A stretch of 64,000 nt of DNA from Epiperipatus broadwayi (GCA_028023455.1 JAQFVV010000509.1:60001-124000), one strand, 5' to 3'; positions 1 to 13,337 are shown, counted from the stretch's first letter. Translations and numbers: made by a program. Notes: generated from the sequence alone by a model not told the origin.

Positions 1-960
1 AGCAGTATTTTGATGATCACATGAAAAGTAACGTTTTCACGAGAATTCATCCACGACAAGTTACTTTTGATATATACGCACAAACGAAAACAACCCAGTA
101 TCTGATTATTAAAAAAAAAAAAGCAAGAAAATTAGTCGGATATTATTTTTACATTTACTATTTAAATAAGACTGGTTTTCATATGTACACACATTAACAA
201 AAACAACCCAGTTTCTGATTAATTACTGTCCAAAAAAAGAAAAGCAAATTAGTCGGGTTTGATTTTTAAATATATTTGAATTATGGTACTTTATATATAT
301 ATACACAATAACAAAAAGAACCCACTTTCTGATTAATTATTGTCCAAAAAAATGCAAAATAGGTATTTTTAAATTTAGTATTTAAATAACGGTACCTTTT
401 TATATGTATGCACTAACAAAAAGATCTCACTTTCTGATTAATTACTGTCCAAAAAAAACGCAAATTAGTTGGGTATCATCTGAAAATTGTGAATTTTTAA
501 ATGTTGTGGGTAAATTGAATAATGTAGAATTGTGTCTTATTTTCTATTCAAAAAAGATGGTAACTTTTTCTATATATACGCACAAAGAAAATAAAACCCA
601 CTTTCTGATTAATTACTGTCAATACCAAAAAAAAGTTATTTAGGTATCATTTTTAAATTTAGTATTTAAATAATATTATGGCTTTTGATATCTACACACC
701 AACAAAAACAACCCACTTTCTGATTCATTACTGTCCAAAAAAATTCAAAATAGCCGGGTATCATTTTTAAATGTAGTATTTAAAGACTGGTACTTTTTAT
801 ATATATACACTAATAAAAAGAATCCACTTTCTGATTAATTACTGTCAAAAAAAAAAAGGCAAATTACTCGGGTATCATTTTTAAATTTGGCGGAATGTAG
901 AAATTTTGTGTAAATTGAGAAATGTATAATTGTGTATTATTTTCGTTTAAAAAAATACCA
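1..960. repeat. Satellite-like tandem repeat, period about 106-115 bp
   Basis: At least seven diverged copies of one unit, each holding 'acccactttctgattaatta' or a variant, then a poly-A run, 'gcaaattagtcgggtatca' and an AT-rich tail with 'tatatatacac'. The anchor word ctgatta recurs near 101, 216, 330, 436, 606, 720 and 831. Most spacings are 106-115 bp, with one of 170 bp where a copy has gained sequence. The array runs off the left edge. Small open frames here (such as 404-643) follow the repeat and are not genes. Confidence 0.85.
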
Positions 961-3160
961 TAATTTTATATATATACTGTAAGGTGATGCCCAATCCTTA
1001 TAAAAAAATAATAATAAGTAACTGATGTTTTAGGATAAAAATGTATAAAGATTAAATAGGCAGCCAACTTTTAAAACCTAATTTTTTAGATATTTGGAGA
1101 CATATACACATATATATACACACAAACATAACCATACATTCATGAAGGAATGAACACATTTTTTTTTTTATTAAATGTAAAATAAAATATATACATATAT
1201 GAATATAGATTTTAAATCATGACGTGACAAAATAGAAAAAAAATATTTGACATTAAATTCTAGTAACCACGCTTCTTTTGTTTAAAAGAGGAAAAAAGAG
1301 TAAACCTTTGTTGATTTTGGGAACGTGGAAAAATATCTAAGCAACAGATTTTTTTTGAGTTGTTGTTGGTTTTTCTTGTTCAAATGAAGTGCATGAAAGT
1401 AAAGTTGTAAAGAATATTTTAATTATTATATTAGTTATTATGATTTCCTTTCTTTATTAAAAATAAACTATTTAATATTTGGAATTTTATTATTGATAAG
1501 TGTAAAATGTTTTAAAAGGAAAAAAAAAAACATTATTTAATTGATGAACTTTCGTTTGTTCAAATAAATGCTAAGAGCATCATAGTTATTTATCATTGTT
1601 AAAAAATATAATTGCTATCAAATGTTTCTTGGATAAAATAAAATCAACTAATGATGAAATAGAACTTTATTAACATTACTTTTAAAGTAAAATCTTTATC
1701 ATGCATCTCATACATATATAAATAAAACTGCATAGAAATAGCGTTCGCCTTATATTATAACGTAAGCCTTGGAAAAGGATTCATATTTAATAATTTATAT
1801 ATGTGTAAATAATATCTAACAATGCACTTTTGCTAATTAAGTGTCGGGGGATTTTTCTATCCTCTTGGTGTCGTTGACTTGTGATGGAAGATCATATTTA
1901 TTGGTATATATTGTTTAAATCAATGTGGAAAGATCTTGATATGGAATGGAAATGCATGGCTTTAAAATCAAACGCTGAGGAATTCAATTTCATCATGGGA
2001 ATTGTTAATGCTTAGAATGTCAACATGACTTAATATACATGAAGGAAAGAAAGACATTATCTGCTAAGAATACAGAAGCTGCTCTTGAAAATTTAACTTG
2101 CTATTGTTTTAAGGAATTCCAAAATTTCATTATATTTTATGTTTTAAATATTTTTTTTTAAATGTATACTGAGAGTTGGATTGTGAATTTTTCTCACCCT
2201 TTTATTCAAGTATAGCAAACATTTTTTTTTTTAAAAAAAGAACCCATTTGTTTAGATTTTTATAGGGTGAGAGAGATGCACAACTCAAACTATACATCAA
2301 TATATTATATATGTTTGTAAATAAAATATTATCGTAATTGAAGGTTTAAATTAAACTGGACAATGACTGAAACAAAAGGTAAGATTTTAAATATTTACAT
2401 TTATTAGACAATTTATACATTAAAATCAAACTAATTAATAAGTAAATATATATAACATTTTCTTGTTTAAATGAATAACTGTTTATGAATGAACTATACA
2501 AAACACAAATTAGCAATTCATGGACATAACCTTGAGGTACATTTAAAGGACATAAACAAAATGATAATCATACATTAGTAATATAATTTTATATTTAAAA
2601 TAATTAATACATTATTGTAAGTTATGCACTAAATTTTATAATTCTTATTTCAACCCATATTTTAATATTTAAATTACAGCTAGTCTTATTGTTGTAGAGA
2701 TAAATTAATATTTTATAATAATCATGTATATATTCTGTTGATTTATAAATATTATAACTTTAAGCATGATCTGTTAATAAATATTTGTTGTTTGAAGTTA
2801 AAACCTTTGTTTCTCTGGTCTCTAGATTGTCAAGCATCATTCATACTTCACTCACCAGAATAGCTATTATACATGCATACAGATTTTTAATTTATTATTA
2901 GCAATAGCCATTAAGGATCTATATAGAGGTCACATTATTGCCATCCTATTTAATTCCATCCTTGAGCAGAGTTAAAGGCAAATGTCTACACTGAGTTAGA
3001 ACCCCGAGTAGTAATAGGACCTGTAAGTAGAGAAGGTTCTGGGTGTACTATCCTAAAAGGGTTTTACAGTCTGTTACATATTTTGGCAACCCAAACATTT
3101 GGGGCATCAATTAATTAAATATCTCACCCTGTAGACTCCCGGTACATTTTACGGTCCGTT
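961..3160. other. AT-rich noncoding stretch, nothing recognised
   Basis: No coding frame, RNA gene or clear repeat boundary was seen. The stretch is mostly poly-A/T runs and TA dinucleotide tracts. Confidence 0.6.
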
Positions 3161-3270
3161 ACAATACACACAAACAAAAACAACCCACTTTATGATTAGT
3201 TACTGTACAAAAAGCGTCAATTATTTGGGTATCATTTTTAAATTTAATGTGAATTTCTAAATTTTTGTTT
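3160..3270 (+). repeat. Stray single copy of the 1-960 repeat unit
   Basis: The words 'aacaaaaacaacccacttta', 'tgattagttactgt' and 'tatcatttttaaattta' occur in the same order as in the array at the left edge. This is an isolated unit about 2.2 kb from the array. Confidence 0.7.
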
Positions 3271-3279
3271 TTTAAATAG

Positions 3280-4480
3280 TAATTTTATTTACTATTAGTT
3301 CCTCTAATTTCCTATTACAAAACTAAAAAAGCCGATATTTATATAGATAGAATCACAGGCCCAGCCCAAAATTGTAATATATATGTGTTTTTGATTAGCA
3401 TCAACGCCATCAAATGGTTGACACAAAGAAATAGAAAACAACCAAAAATATCAGTTCAGTTTGATTTGTAGCTTTTTTAATAGCTGGCCAGAAGAGTCTG
3501 GTTTTAATATTTTAAGCAAGTGGCCCAGTTGGACAGCTGCAATGTTTGGATATTATTTTTTTGAAGACAGTTCTTGTCTTAATATTTTTGATGAAGCAGT
3601 TGGCTAATGGCTAGCTACAAAGTGTGACTAAAATGTTTCATGAAGTGTTAGCTACAGTTTATTGGTAACTAGTGAATAGTTGCCACAGTAAAGCTAGCTG
3701 CAGAAATGTCTGGCAGAATTATACAGAGAACTGCCATGAAGATGTAAGAATACAATGAAGTAGCTGTCCTAATTTACTGCTGACATTTTGAATCATGAAG
3801 CTGACACACTTCTACATTTACTAGTCTGCTTAAATATGGAGAAGACAGTTCACTGGCCTGAAGTCTGCAAGTCTGAGACAGAAGGGAACCTAAATCAAAA
3901 CCAACTTACCTGGATTATAACTTACTCATAATGATTTTCCTGAACTGGTCCCCATCAAGAGAAACCATCAGTTGATGAAGTAATTATACATATGCTGCTG
4001 TGTGTATATTCAGAGAAGCATAGATAAACATATATACAGTGAGTTGTATTTTTTTAATATTCCTTTAAAAATACATTTTATCTTAGTAATTTAAAGTAAA
4101 ACAACAAGTAACTTTTATTTCCATTTCTTTATCTTGACAATAAGAGAGAGAGAGAGAGTTTGTGGCAGCATCTATTACATCATTTTGACATCAGTTTCCA
4201 GCAAGAGTTCAGATGGGACAGTCAATTTTACAGAGGACCTTGGGGCTGAAAGTCCAGTCAAACACTTTTAAAGACAGTCTAACAACACATTTATAATTCT
4301 GAGACTTCTGTAATGACATTTTTCACAGTGGCAATGAATATCTCTGCTATGTACCTAGATTTCTGGATCTCTGGAACAATGAATAATGTCACATCACAAA
4401 ATGAAGACTGGATTTACAGAGTCAAGAGCAGAAAAGTGGAATAGCTCAATCACAGAATGCAGACTGGACTGAATTACAGA
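3280..4480. other. Higher-complexity segment without a recognised gene
   Basis: Between about 3480 and 4480 the base composition is visibly less AT-rich than the surroundings and the text is more complex (many agctg, cagaa and gaagac words), but stops occur in all frames. A short (GA)n tract lies near 4144-4158. It could be an old repeat or a noncoding transcript. Nothing here lets me choose. Confidence 0.35.
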
Positions 4481-5208
4481 TTGAAGACCATACTTTTTCT
4501 CTCTCATTATTTTAATTCCTTATCATAGTTTTTTAATTGATTTTTACATTTTCCTTAATCTAATTGATTTTTACATTGTACATTATCTAATCTTTTTCTT
4601 AGATTAATCTACTATCACTTTTATGAGATAGTTTATATGTTTTTCTTTTAATTAATTCAATCAGTAATCTTTTAAACTAAGTACATTTTCAAAAGTTTTC
4701 TTTTATAAACTAAATTTTATTCTGATTTTTCATATTTACTTATCTTTATACATTTTACTTTCTTAATTCACAAAAAAGGAGTTTTCTTTAAAAGGAGAGA
4801 TTTTTTCTATATCTTTCCCTACTCCATTCTCAATGCAGAGCTTTATTCTCTTTTAAAAGAACAAACAATATAACACAATCTTTTTATTTTAAAAAATTGC
4901 ATTTTTAAATATCTACTTCTGAAATAATTATTCCTTTTAAATAAATTTAATCATATATATATATTTTAAAATTATAAAACATGTAATGCAGATATATGTA
5001 GGTTTTATAACATATACCTCTCGCTAGCATTAAAATATATATATATATGATTTAATCTAATATCTATTTTTTATGTTTGTTTGTGGATAAATAACGCATT
5101 CTAAATCAATCTTTTGATTTTTATTAACATTCTGTAAAACATCAAAATAAATTATGTGAATTTTTTTTGTAATAATTTGTAGTGTTTAGAGTGTGATTTT
5201 ATTGCTAT

Positions 5209-5850
5209 GGTGCACAACCTTTTTACATTTGTGACCCCCATATTGACTGAAATTTTACATGACCTTTTATATGCTGTTACCATTCTATTATAAGCCTATA
5301 ATGATAGTAATAATAAAAGTCATTTTACCATATACAAATATATATATATATATATCTTTATATTCTACTTCAATATGTACGATTTGATATAAGATCTTTG
5401 AAAAAACTGCATATCAACAAAAAATGTCTAATAATATTTGGTTCTTAGTAAATCTGTTGATATGTCACAACTACAAGGTTTTTTAATCTGTTTTAGAAAA
5501 TGTGTATATTCAAGAACATAGTACCATGTATGAACATTAGGAGGATATAAGCATGAAGAAAAAAACTCTAAGAATGAAGAAGAGAACTGAGAGCAATATA
5601 AACAAAGTATCATTATGATGTGCTGCTTATATAAAGCATATTGTAATATAAAAAAGGAAGTGTTTAAGCACAAAAGTGGTCATATAATGAGTAGAGCAGT
5701 TTTCGTGTATTTTTTAATAGTGTTTAAGTTTTTGTTTTTTCAATTAAAAATTTATTCAACATGAGAAGTTAGCAAAATTTTCATGGCACCCAATAATTTT
5801 TCTGCGACCACTTAAAGGAGTTGCAACCCATATGTTGTGCTGCTTTGGTG
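5209..5850. mobile_element. hAT-like non-autonomous DNA transposon remnant
   Basis: The left end reads ggtgcacaacc...tttgtgaccccca. The right end, read on the other strand, gives gcagcacaacatatgggttgcaa. Both resemble the 'tggttcacaacc...gtgacccc' style of terminal inverted repeat common in hAT-derived elements. The inside is AT-rich. The frame at 5428-5673 on the minus strand matches no transposase I know. Boundaries are approximate and no target duplication was confirmed. Confidence 0.45.
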
Positions 5851-6702
5851 CATCTAAGGCAATGTTTTGCATCACTTCCTTCCATTAAATTACTGACCAA
5901 AGTTCTACATTTTAGTCCCAAATACCAATGTCAATGTTTTTGTTCATATAAATACGCAGAATTGCTTTCCTTTTTTTCATCTCCCTAAAAATGAAGATAA
6001 GATTAATAAACAAACAAAAATCAATATTTCCATAAAGGAAATATTTAAAATCAAACACTGGAAGTAAATATCTTCCTTGCGATTGGCAATACATTCAATT
6101 AAAATTTAATTATAATTATTGAATATTTGCGAATAGATCTTGGAGAAATGGAAGATAGTAAAATTTATTTGATTCTGAGAATTTATTATGCATTGAATAT
6201 TATTATTATAAATCAGTTATAAAGTACTTTAAAGAATTCTACTAATATAATAATAAATAACCATAACTTTTTATCTGTAATTGGAACGGAAGTTACTGCT
6301 CCCCATTGACTTAGGTAATGTCAAAAACAATGAAAAGAGAATGGTTCCATGTTATATACGTATAGTTTTTGACATAGTTTTGAAATTATAGGGTGAATTT
6401 TATTGTTTTTTGTATTGAATTTTTTTCGTTGGTTTTTGAATGTTACACAACTCAGATGAAGGCAGTTACTTCTGTTAATAATGAAAAATAGGAATGTATT
6501 TAGCAGTACCTAAGAATATTTACTATCCTTTGATAAATGCTGATCTTTCTTTTACTTTCAACTACTGTTTTATACATCTATGTAACTATATTCTTAAAAT
6601 GATTACAGGAGTTTGGTAAACAATAAAATACTAAATGCAAAATCAAATTCTCTAAGGATTGGATGTTAGAAATGGATTAAATAAATTTCTATAAATACAA
6701 TT

Positions 6703-6869
6703 TATCCAAACCACTTCAAACACTTTTTAGCAAAACTCCTTATTTGTACATATATACATACACGTACATTTTGACTGTCCTGCAGTCTTCTTCAGGACAA
6801 TCAAAACATAGGTGTATGTATATGTACAAATAAAGAGTTTTGCTAAAAAGTGTTCAAAGCGGTTTGGAT
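6703..6869. repeat. Palindromic element with degenerate hammerhead-like centre
   Basis: The left arm (tccaaaccacttcaaacac, then tttttagcaaaactcctta) is repeated in reverse complement on the right (gagttttgctaaaaa, then gtgttcaaagcggtttgga). The centre, on the minus strand, reads CTGAAGA-AGACTG-CAGGA-CAGTC-AAAA. This is a mutated form of the CTGATGA / GACTG-CAGTC / GAAAC motif found intact at 41050-41089. With both conserved boxes altered it is probably inactive. Confidence 0.65.
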
Positions 6870-7149
6870 ACCACCCAACAAAATCATAAACAAATCAAAT
6901 TTATGGCTATGCATAAAGCTATAATTTTTTAAATTAGACAATGCATAATATTTTTTTTATGACGTTAAAAATGCAGAACATTTGGTACACCTTAAACATT
7001 GGTTGTGTTCCTTTTTCTATGGCAGCATATTTAATTTAAAAAAGTATTTTTAAATAAATGTTTTAAAATTTTAATGAATTTTGGTGATATTTTTTACATA
7101 ACTTGATGCACGTCTCTGGTAGTCATTAAAGTTTGCCAGGAAAAAAAAT

Positions 7150-7420
7150 CTTCATGTTAAAACAGCAGCAAACTCTCTGTACAGTAACATCACCCAATGC
7201 AACCCTTGATCATCAATGAAATGCAAGAAGGTTTGTGCATAAAATTCCTATCTAGTGCCTATCCTCAGACCAGTTTCTAGCTTGTGGCTTTCAATGGTGA
7301 AGAGCTTTGGATCTGATAGCACTGTGCCTATATCTAAGGATCTAATGCAACCCTCCAGCAGCCACTTTTACCTATTTAGTTAACTATAAAGCTACGAGTC
7401 CAAGATGTTTTTAATCCAAG
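7150..7420. repeat. Hairpin element family H1, left half only
   Basis: Diverged versions of the family words appear in order: 'cagcaaactctctgtacagt', 'aaggtttgtgcataaaatt', 'ctatctagtgcctatcctca', 'cagaccagtttctagcttgt', 'atctaatgcaaccctccagc'. The matching right arm is absent. H1 is the most frequent repeat in this window; see 24945-25330 for the fullest copy. Confidence 0.75.
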
Positions 7421-7784
7421 CTTATTCACTTGTGTAATCATATAGATCTAAAAACCCAGTTCAGAATCTATACATTTTGGTGTCTTTGGTTTTCAAAAAT
7501 CACAGCATTCTCATCCTATGGGTGAGATTGGTATAAAACCCCCAAAGCATTACATCAATGGAGACCAAAAAGCCAACTAGTTGGAAATTGAAAATCATGA
7601 AAACCTGGGTAAATACATTTTGATCAGTCTATAAACACTTTATTTTAAATGAAATGAACTCTGATTAATGAAGGACTATTATAAAAATTAGCCTGATTAT
7701 TTATTTCTTTGTGTAAAATATTATATTATATATGTGTATTTGAATAAATATTAATGTTTGCTGAAGTATTATTTGGTCTATTCT

Positions 7785-7801
7785 CTCTCTCTCTCTCTCT
7801 C
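7785..7801. repeat. (TC)n microsatellite
   Basis: Uninterrupted ct dinucleotide run ending at tctcatcactg. Confidence 0.9.
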
Positions 7802-7867
7802 ATCACTGTGTCATCATTTATTTAAAAAGATAAATGTGCATATATGTTAAGTAAATATTCTAGTCTG

Positions 7868-8230
7868 TGGTTAAGAGTGGGAGCTAGTCTGCAATATGTC
7901 CGCACTTCATTGTGTGCCTGTCATCCTTAGCATGCTGCCTATATAATATGGCTGGCTGGGGCCTGAGTTTGATCCTCAAACAAATAAAATGCTTTAGATG
8001 ACAGGGGTTTTGTTCCAGCAGTCAAGGTAGATCATAGTCAGGAAATGTGTTTGTGTTATGCTCTGTATAGCCCAATCTGACAATGGGTATCATTGATGGT
8101 TATGCTATCAATGGTATTCTCCCCTCTGCTTGAAGTGCTGGTCTGTTACCATAGTCTTAAAGCCAAAAGATAAAAGGTTACATGTTAAAAAGTATTTAAA
8201 TCCAGAAAGAATAAGCTTTATTTGAAGGGA
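7868..8230 (+). mobile_element. Possible tRNA-derived SINE
   Basis: The head holds a Pol III A-box-like stretch (gtggttaagagtggga) and, about 100 bp on, a B-box-like gagtttgatcc. This is the spacing expected of a tRNA-derived promoter with an expanded middle. The 3' end is not defined. Confidence 0.35.
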
Positions 8231-8597
8231 CCCAGTTCAATATATATATAATAAAAGCCATTTGATTGAATTTGATATGTAATGCACTAAAAAACAGAAA
8301 ATAATTGTTTGTTTTTTCAACCACAATTTATGTTATTATATTTAACATGAAATAAAGCATGGGGCAGTCATAAATTGATTAATCCAATCACTAGTTTGAA
8401 TTAATTAATTTATGAATGTCACATACTTTAATTTCAAGTTAAATATAAAAACTCAAATTATAGTAGAAGAAGTACACTATTAATCAAATTAATTAAAAAT
8501 ATTTTTTTATAATATAAATATTTAATATTAAAATATTTTTAAACAAACTTTATTCATATACAAATTTAAAAACCAATAATGTAAACAATGTCATATT

Positions 8598-8822
8598 TCT
8601 AGCATCACATGATCACCATTTCTTATGCTTGCTCAAGCTGTTAAAACAGGCAAAACTCTCCATACAGTAGTGCCACTCACCAGGAAACTAGTCTGGGGAT
8701 TTTGGATGAGTAGGTACTAGATAGGGATTTTATGTACAAACCTTCTTTCATCCACTGATTACTCTGGCTTACACTAAGTGGCACCACTGTCTAGGGAGTT
8801 TTGCCTGTTTTAATATTTCTAG
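8598..8822. repeat. Hairpin element family H1, nearly complete
   Basis: Outer end 'catcacatgatcaccattt', then 'aacaggcaaaactctccata' and 'cagtagtgccac'. The right arm has the reverse complements 'ggcaccactgtctaggga' and 'gttttgcctgtttta'. The centre keeps 'gaaactagtctggggatttt' but has lost the CTGATGA box, so no hammerhead core remains. Confidence 0.85.
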
Positions 8823-10480
8823 CATTTAAACAGAAATTTTCATGCCTTAAAAATCATTTACAAGATGTTTTATGTTTATGAAGGGGTCTTATTTTAAAAG
8901 TAAGTTTTAATTAAACAAGAGAAACTAAGATTTTATTCTTTATGACTTTTTTTTAATTAACTATAACTGCTTTTTTTTGTGAATTATGAATTTTACTAAA
9001 AGTGTATTTTAATTTTTTTTAGGCCTATCTATTATGCATCATTGAAAAGTTGTTGAACTGATATTAATGTGGTTTTAAATTTGGCCCACCATTATTATTA
9101 AATTAGAAAACTAGATGTCAACCCTGAAATATTGCATTATCCTATAGCATTATTATCAATATCTAATATGTGCATAAAATTTGAAGAAAATACATTCAGA
9201 AGTGTACTAAAAATCAGTTATAAAATTTGTCCCAAACAGAATTTGAATGTTAAATAAAAGTATTAAATAAAAATCAAAGGATTTCTTTATACCTCATTTA
9301 TTGCACACCCAAAAGCTAAAAAAAAAAAAAAAAGAAAAGAAACTCCACAGGCAAACATTAAAAAAAAGAGAGAAATTAGGTTTAAAAAGTATTTTCATTT
9401 CCTGGTGAGTAAAATGTCAACTAAACTGTTTTCCCAAGTAATTTCTTTAAAGTGCAGTTGTTTTGTTGCTTTAAAAGTCAACAATTTTAAAATGTATTTT
9501 TTCAAACAAACACAGTGCTAGATATAACCCTCAACGAAAGTGTTGAAATGCAAAGGACAATAAAAATCAATTTGCACAAATGGATTCCTAAGTAAAAAAA
9601 TTAAATTTAAAAGACTAAATACTACAATGTACATAAAGTTTATTACAGCAATAGTTACTACCATCCACCAGAAAATTAAAATGCCAAACCATAGTAATAG
9701 CAAATATCATTGATACCAATGAATTAAAACTGTTGTGAATGACTCACACTGACATTTGAATAATAGGGATCAGGCAGCAAATATTCCACAGTAATGTAGA
9801 AAAGATAAATAATAGATCAGTTCAGGACCAAAGATTAATGATGTCTCCCACAATGTCATTAGCAAAAGTCTGCAAGCTATTAAATCATATTTTCCTTGTA
9901 TGGGTATGATGATATCAATTCATCTTGCCAACTCAGGTTTTCTTACGACTTTAATCATCAGCAAATACTGAAAATCTTGGATAATTTGTTGAAACAAATA
10001 TGGATCTTCTACTTGAAAAAGTTTCCAAGTTTTAATTCCATGCTGTAAGCATTAATTATTAAATAAATAAAAAAATGTTTTTTGCTTGAATTTGTATTTT
10101 ATCATAAAAGATAAATAGCAAATGGTAAGCAATTAACTTATCTCCATCAAAAATGCATGCAATAAGATGTTGAACAAACTTATAATTACAATATCAATCA
10201 TTGCCTTAAATCTCAAGGAGTTAAAAAGAAAATCAAATAAGCAAAACTTACTTGATTTTTTTATTAATTAGTATAGTTTTTTTTTAAATCAATAGTGCTT
10301 GGTTTTATGGACAGGTCGTCCAGAGAGCAGGCACAGGACCAATGTCATCTATTTTTTCAATTTGTTCTGTTTGTTGCCCAAATCTTTACTTTTACATATA
10401 TCATCCAGCAAGGTCAATATTTTATGTCCTTTCTTCTTGTTTTCATTCACCACTTCTTCTAAAACAACCTTCATTAAACT
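8823..10480. other. AT-rich noncoding stretch
   Basis: No gene or bounded repeat recognised. Poly-A tracts lie near 9318-9345. The minus-strand frame at 9518-9703 has no recognisable motif. Confidence 0.6.
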
Positions 10481-10486
10481 ATTATA

Positions 10487-11184
10487 CACAGGGGGACCCC
10501 AAAATAACTATAATTTTGTAATAAAAAATTGTATATTTTTAGGTGCTGCAAGTCTATTTAATGCAATGCACCGGGCCAAGCCAGTTTGTCACTTTTTCGA
10601 AGTAGTTCAAAAACACTTGCAAAGTGATTCATTTTAATGCTTCTGTCACCCCCCCCCCCAGTTCTAAGTCTGCAGAAAAAAATTGCTACATTTTTTCATT
10701 AGAAATTTTAAAAAAATTGTGTGAAGCAAGATTGAGAAATTATGGCTAATAGATAAGCTGGGTCATGCTGAAGTCTTTCACACTCAAGGCTTTAAAAGAT
10801 GACACTATTAGGGTAAAGTTTGCACTCTTTTCTTTGCACAAAATGGGATGTATACATTTTACCACATCACATGAATGTTTAACTTGCAGATAAAATACCT
10901 GACCCTTATGAACTAAATTTGAAAGAAGAATACTGTATTCATAATAAAAAAAAGTCAGTGATAATTGTTCAAACATTTCAACCATTATAAAAAATTGATA
11001 AATACAGGAAGTGCCCTCTACAAAAAAAAATTTGCTACATGGCCCCACGAATTCACACAATGATGTCATTTAGAAGATCGATGCAGAAGAGTCCCCGCAA
11101 GAAGTATGTAACAGCTGAAGCATATACTACAACAGACTTGCAAACCAGAGAATGATTTCGGTTATTTTTTGGTCCCCCCATGTG
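10487..11184. mobile_element. mariner/Tc1-like element remnant, about 700 bp
   Basis: The left end (cacagggggaccccaaaata followed by actat) is mirrored by the right end, which reads cacatggggggaccaaaaaa then taacc on the other strand. These imperfect terminal inverted repeats of about 25 bp are of the mariner/IS630 type, and ta precedes the left one. Two frames inside or overlapping the element (10299-10637 plus, 10746-11069 minus) show no catalytic DDD/E triad that I can identify, so it is either decayed or non-autonomous. A run of C lies near 10652. Confidence 0.65.
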
Positions 11185-11204
11185 TGCCCAATTCAGTTTC
11201 TTTT

Positions 11205-11375
11205 TCTTTAATTCACCAAATTAATCTTTTTTCATTACTCTTTCCAAAACTTCCTCACTTGGTCATTTTATTCATTCAACTAATTTTCTCCATCCTTCTC
11301 CAAGACTTTCAGTCTGGTCCTAATTTTTTACCTTGATGTCTATGTTTCACAACCAGACATCAACATATCCATTAT
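11205..11375 (-). pseudogene. Fragment of a non-LTR retrotransposon reverse transcriptase
   Basis: Read on the minus strand, broken frames give words typical of the C-terminal part of RTE/CR1-like proteins: 'VWLWNIDI' before a run of lysine and glutamate, then 'EEVLERVMKK'. This pattern follows the catalytic domain in many animal LINEs. Frame breaks and stops show it is dead. The assignment rests on remembered family patterns and should be treated as likely, not certain. Confidence 0.4.
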
Positions 11376-11569
11376 AAAATTCTCTATTGAAGAATTCTAT
11401 ACCTTCTTAACAAATAAAAATCTTTGGAATATGTTATATAAAGTTCTGGATCATCCCAATAGCAGATACCTAATATTAGACTTCCATAATGAGGCACAAA
11501 AAATAAACAGATCAATTCTAAAATTGTCATATTAATCATACTGAAAAAGATTTACAATTTCTATTTAGT

Positions 11570-11700
11570 AATAGTTTTCACAAGGCTGTAAACCTTAGCA
11601 ATGAGCGTCTGAAAAAATCGTCACTAGGGACCTCTGTAGGTCTTTAAAACACATGCTTATGCTATGAAGAAAAGAGAGAATCCCTTTAGTAATTATGGAA
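11570..11700. repeat. Half copy of the palindrome family at 56838-57008
   Basis: Shares 'aaggctgtaaaccttag', 'tagggacctctgtaggtctt' and 'gcttatgctatgaagaaaag' with 56838-57008, in the same order. Only one arm is present. Confidence 0.65.
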
Positions 11701-11888
11701 AAATACCCGACTTTAAATATTTCTTTAAAAAAAGATCTTTATTTCCTCCTATATTAGCAACTACTGCTACATTTAACATTATTCTTAAAAAATTAAAGTC
11801 ACTGATATTCCTATGCCATATGCCATTGTATGTCATATGCTATTGACACATCTCCATTAATTATTACTCTCAAGAATCTATCTCCACA

Positions 11889-12514
11889 ATGTTTCTATTG
11901 CAGTGCCAGAGACTACATCATAAGAACTGTCCAGAGAGGTTTTGTAAACAATGTAATATCAAAAATATTAAAACATACCAATGTGCAAAACAATCAAATC
12001 TAACTCCATTCAACAATTACAATCAAATCCTCATGATCTCAATTGGATTACTTCACACATTACTGATACCAAAAATAACCAATTTTACATCAAGCAAAAA
12101 AAAGATAGCATGTTAAGCCAATCAAATTCTATGTAACAAACCAATAAATATTACCAAGTAAAACAAAATAATATTTCAAATAACAGAGAAATGGATTGCC
12201 TAAAGGATATACATTTAACTTCTTGTCATTCATTATCGCAGAATGATCAGAAAAAATTTCATAATGTTGAAACACAAAAGCAATTATCAAAACAATAGAA
12301 AAAACTTAAGACATCTAGCATGCGCAATAAAAATAAATCATCAGTCTTTATGCTAAAACAAAATCCTTCAAATAGTAGTAATATACATTGGACTATAAAT
12401 AGTTCTAATTTATCTACTCCTACATCTTCAGGACAACTAATCTTATTTAAAAATGTAGGACATAAAAGAGCTCATAAAGGTAAAAAAATCTCTAAAGACA
12501 AGAATTCCCTATAA
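11889..12514 (+). pseudogene. Relic of a gag-like ORF1 with CCHC zinc knuckles (LINE)
   Basis: The frame from 11889 reads 'QCQRLHHKNCPERFCKQCN' and continues to a further Cys. The second knuckle has the exact CX2CX4-X-X4C spacing of a retroelement zinc knuckle, with the histidine replaced by isoleucine. The first needs a one-base shift to restore its leading CX2C. A second Ser/Asn/Lys-rich frame at 12320-12514 fits the region after the knuckles in LINE ORF1 proteins. Stops and shifts between the two show decay. The hairpin at 12511-12775 follows directly. Confidence 0.5.
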
Positions 12515-12775
12515 ACAATGAGGATTTCCAATTCCTCTACAAGCTTTATAATAAATGCTTAGCCAGATCCGGTACTTAAAATATCTCTATCAGGAACCCC
12601 CTCCCAAACCCTTGCCCATGGTTTTGTGCTTTGGCACTCCTCAGAGAGGTGTCAGGGTAGGTTTCTGATGGAGATATTTTAAGTGCTGGCTCTGGCTAAG
12701 CATTTATCATAAAGCTTGTAGAGGAATTGGCAATCCTCATTGTTTATAACTTACAAGCTTAAGAGATAGGGTCAT
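12511..12775. repeat. Hairpin element, about 265 bp (family H2)
   Basis: The left arm 'ctataaacaatgaggattt', 'acaagctttataataaatgc' and 'ttagccagatccggtacttaaa' is matched in reverse by 'ttaagtgctggctctggct', 'aagcatttatcataaagctt' and 'caatcctcattgtttata'. The centre holds 'gtgctttggcactcctcaga'. A half copy occurs at 58665-58805. Confidence 0.85.
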
Positions 12776-13337
12776 GTGATCTATGACACTTATTTTGAAT
12801 AATTCCCTATATCTGGATAAGGTAGGTTCAATCTGATTACAATGTATATGAATATACACATGAATATTGATATTTTTCAATCATTTAAATTATTTAATTT
12901 TCCCCAATAGAGCAAATCTGAACCCATTATTAAACCTCAGCCAATAGTCACAATCAAAAAAATTTACATTTTGGTATCTTGAATCAAAATATTTAGATTT
13001 CCTGATTAAAATCAACATCCTTCCTATGCTAACATTGATGGAATCAGTTCTTTATATCACAGAGAAGAAACTATAGATCATCTACTAGCTCAATGATATG
13101 GCATTCTTATAAGCACAATTACCAAATCACAAATCCCTTCATTTTTCATATTAATAAATAGCATAAACAAAGGCCTATTCCCCAAAATTAGAATTATTAC
13201 ATTTTTACTTTATGGTTTCTAAGATGCCATTTCTGCTTCAATCCAACATCTCAAAAGTTATCATCTCTTTTTTAATAATCAATAAAGCAAGTCATATATA
13301 GCACGACATTGCTTTATAAAAAGCTTGTATTTACAAA

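Noticed and set aside
1-960. Hammerhead in the left-edge tandem repeat
   Set aside because: The recurring word is CTGATTA and no GAAA follows at the required place.
10299-11069. Frames of 112 and 107 codons as host genes
   Set aside because: They lie across or inside the mariner-like element and have no recognisable motif.
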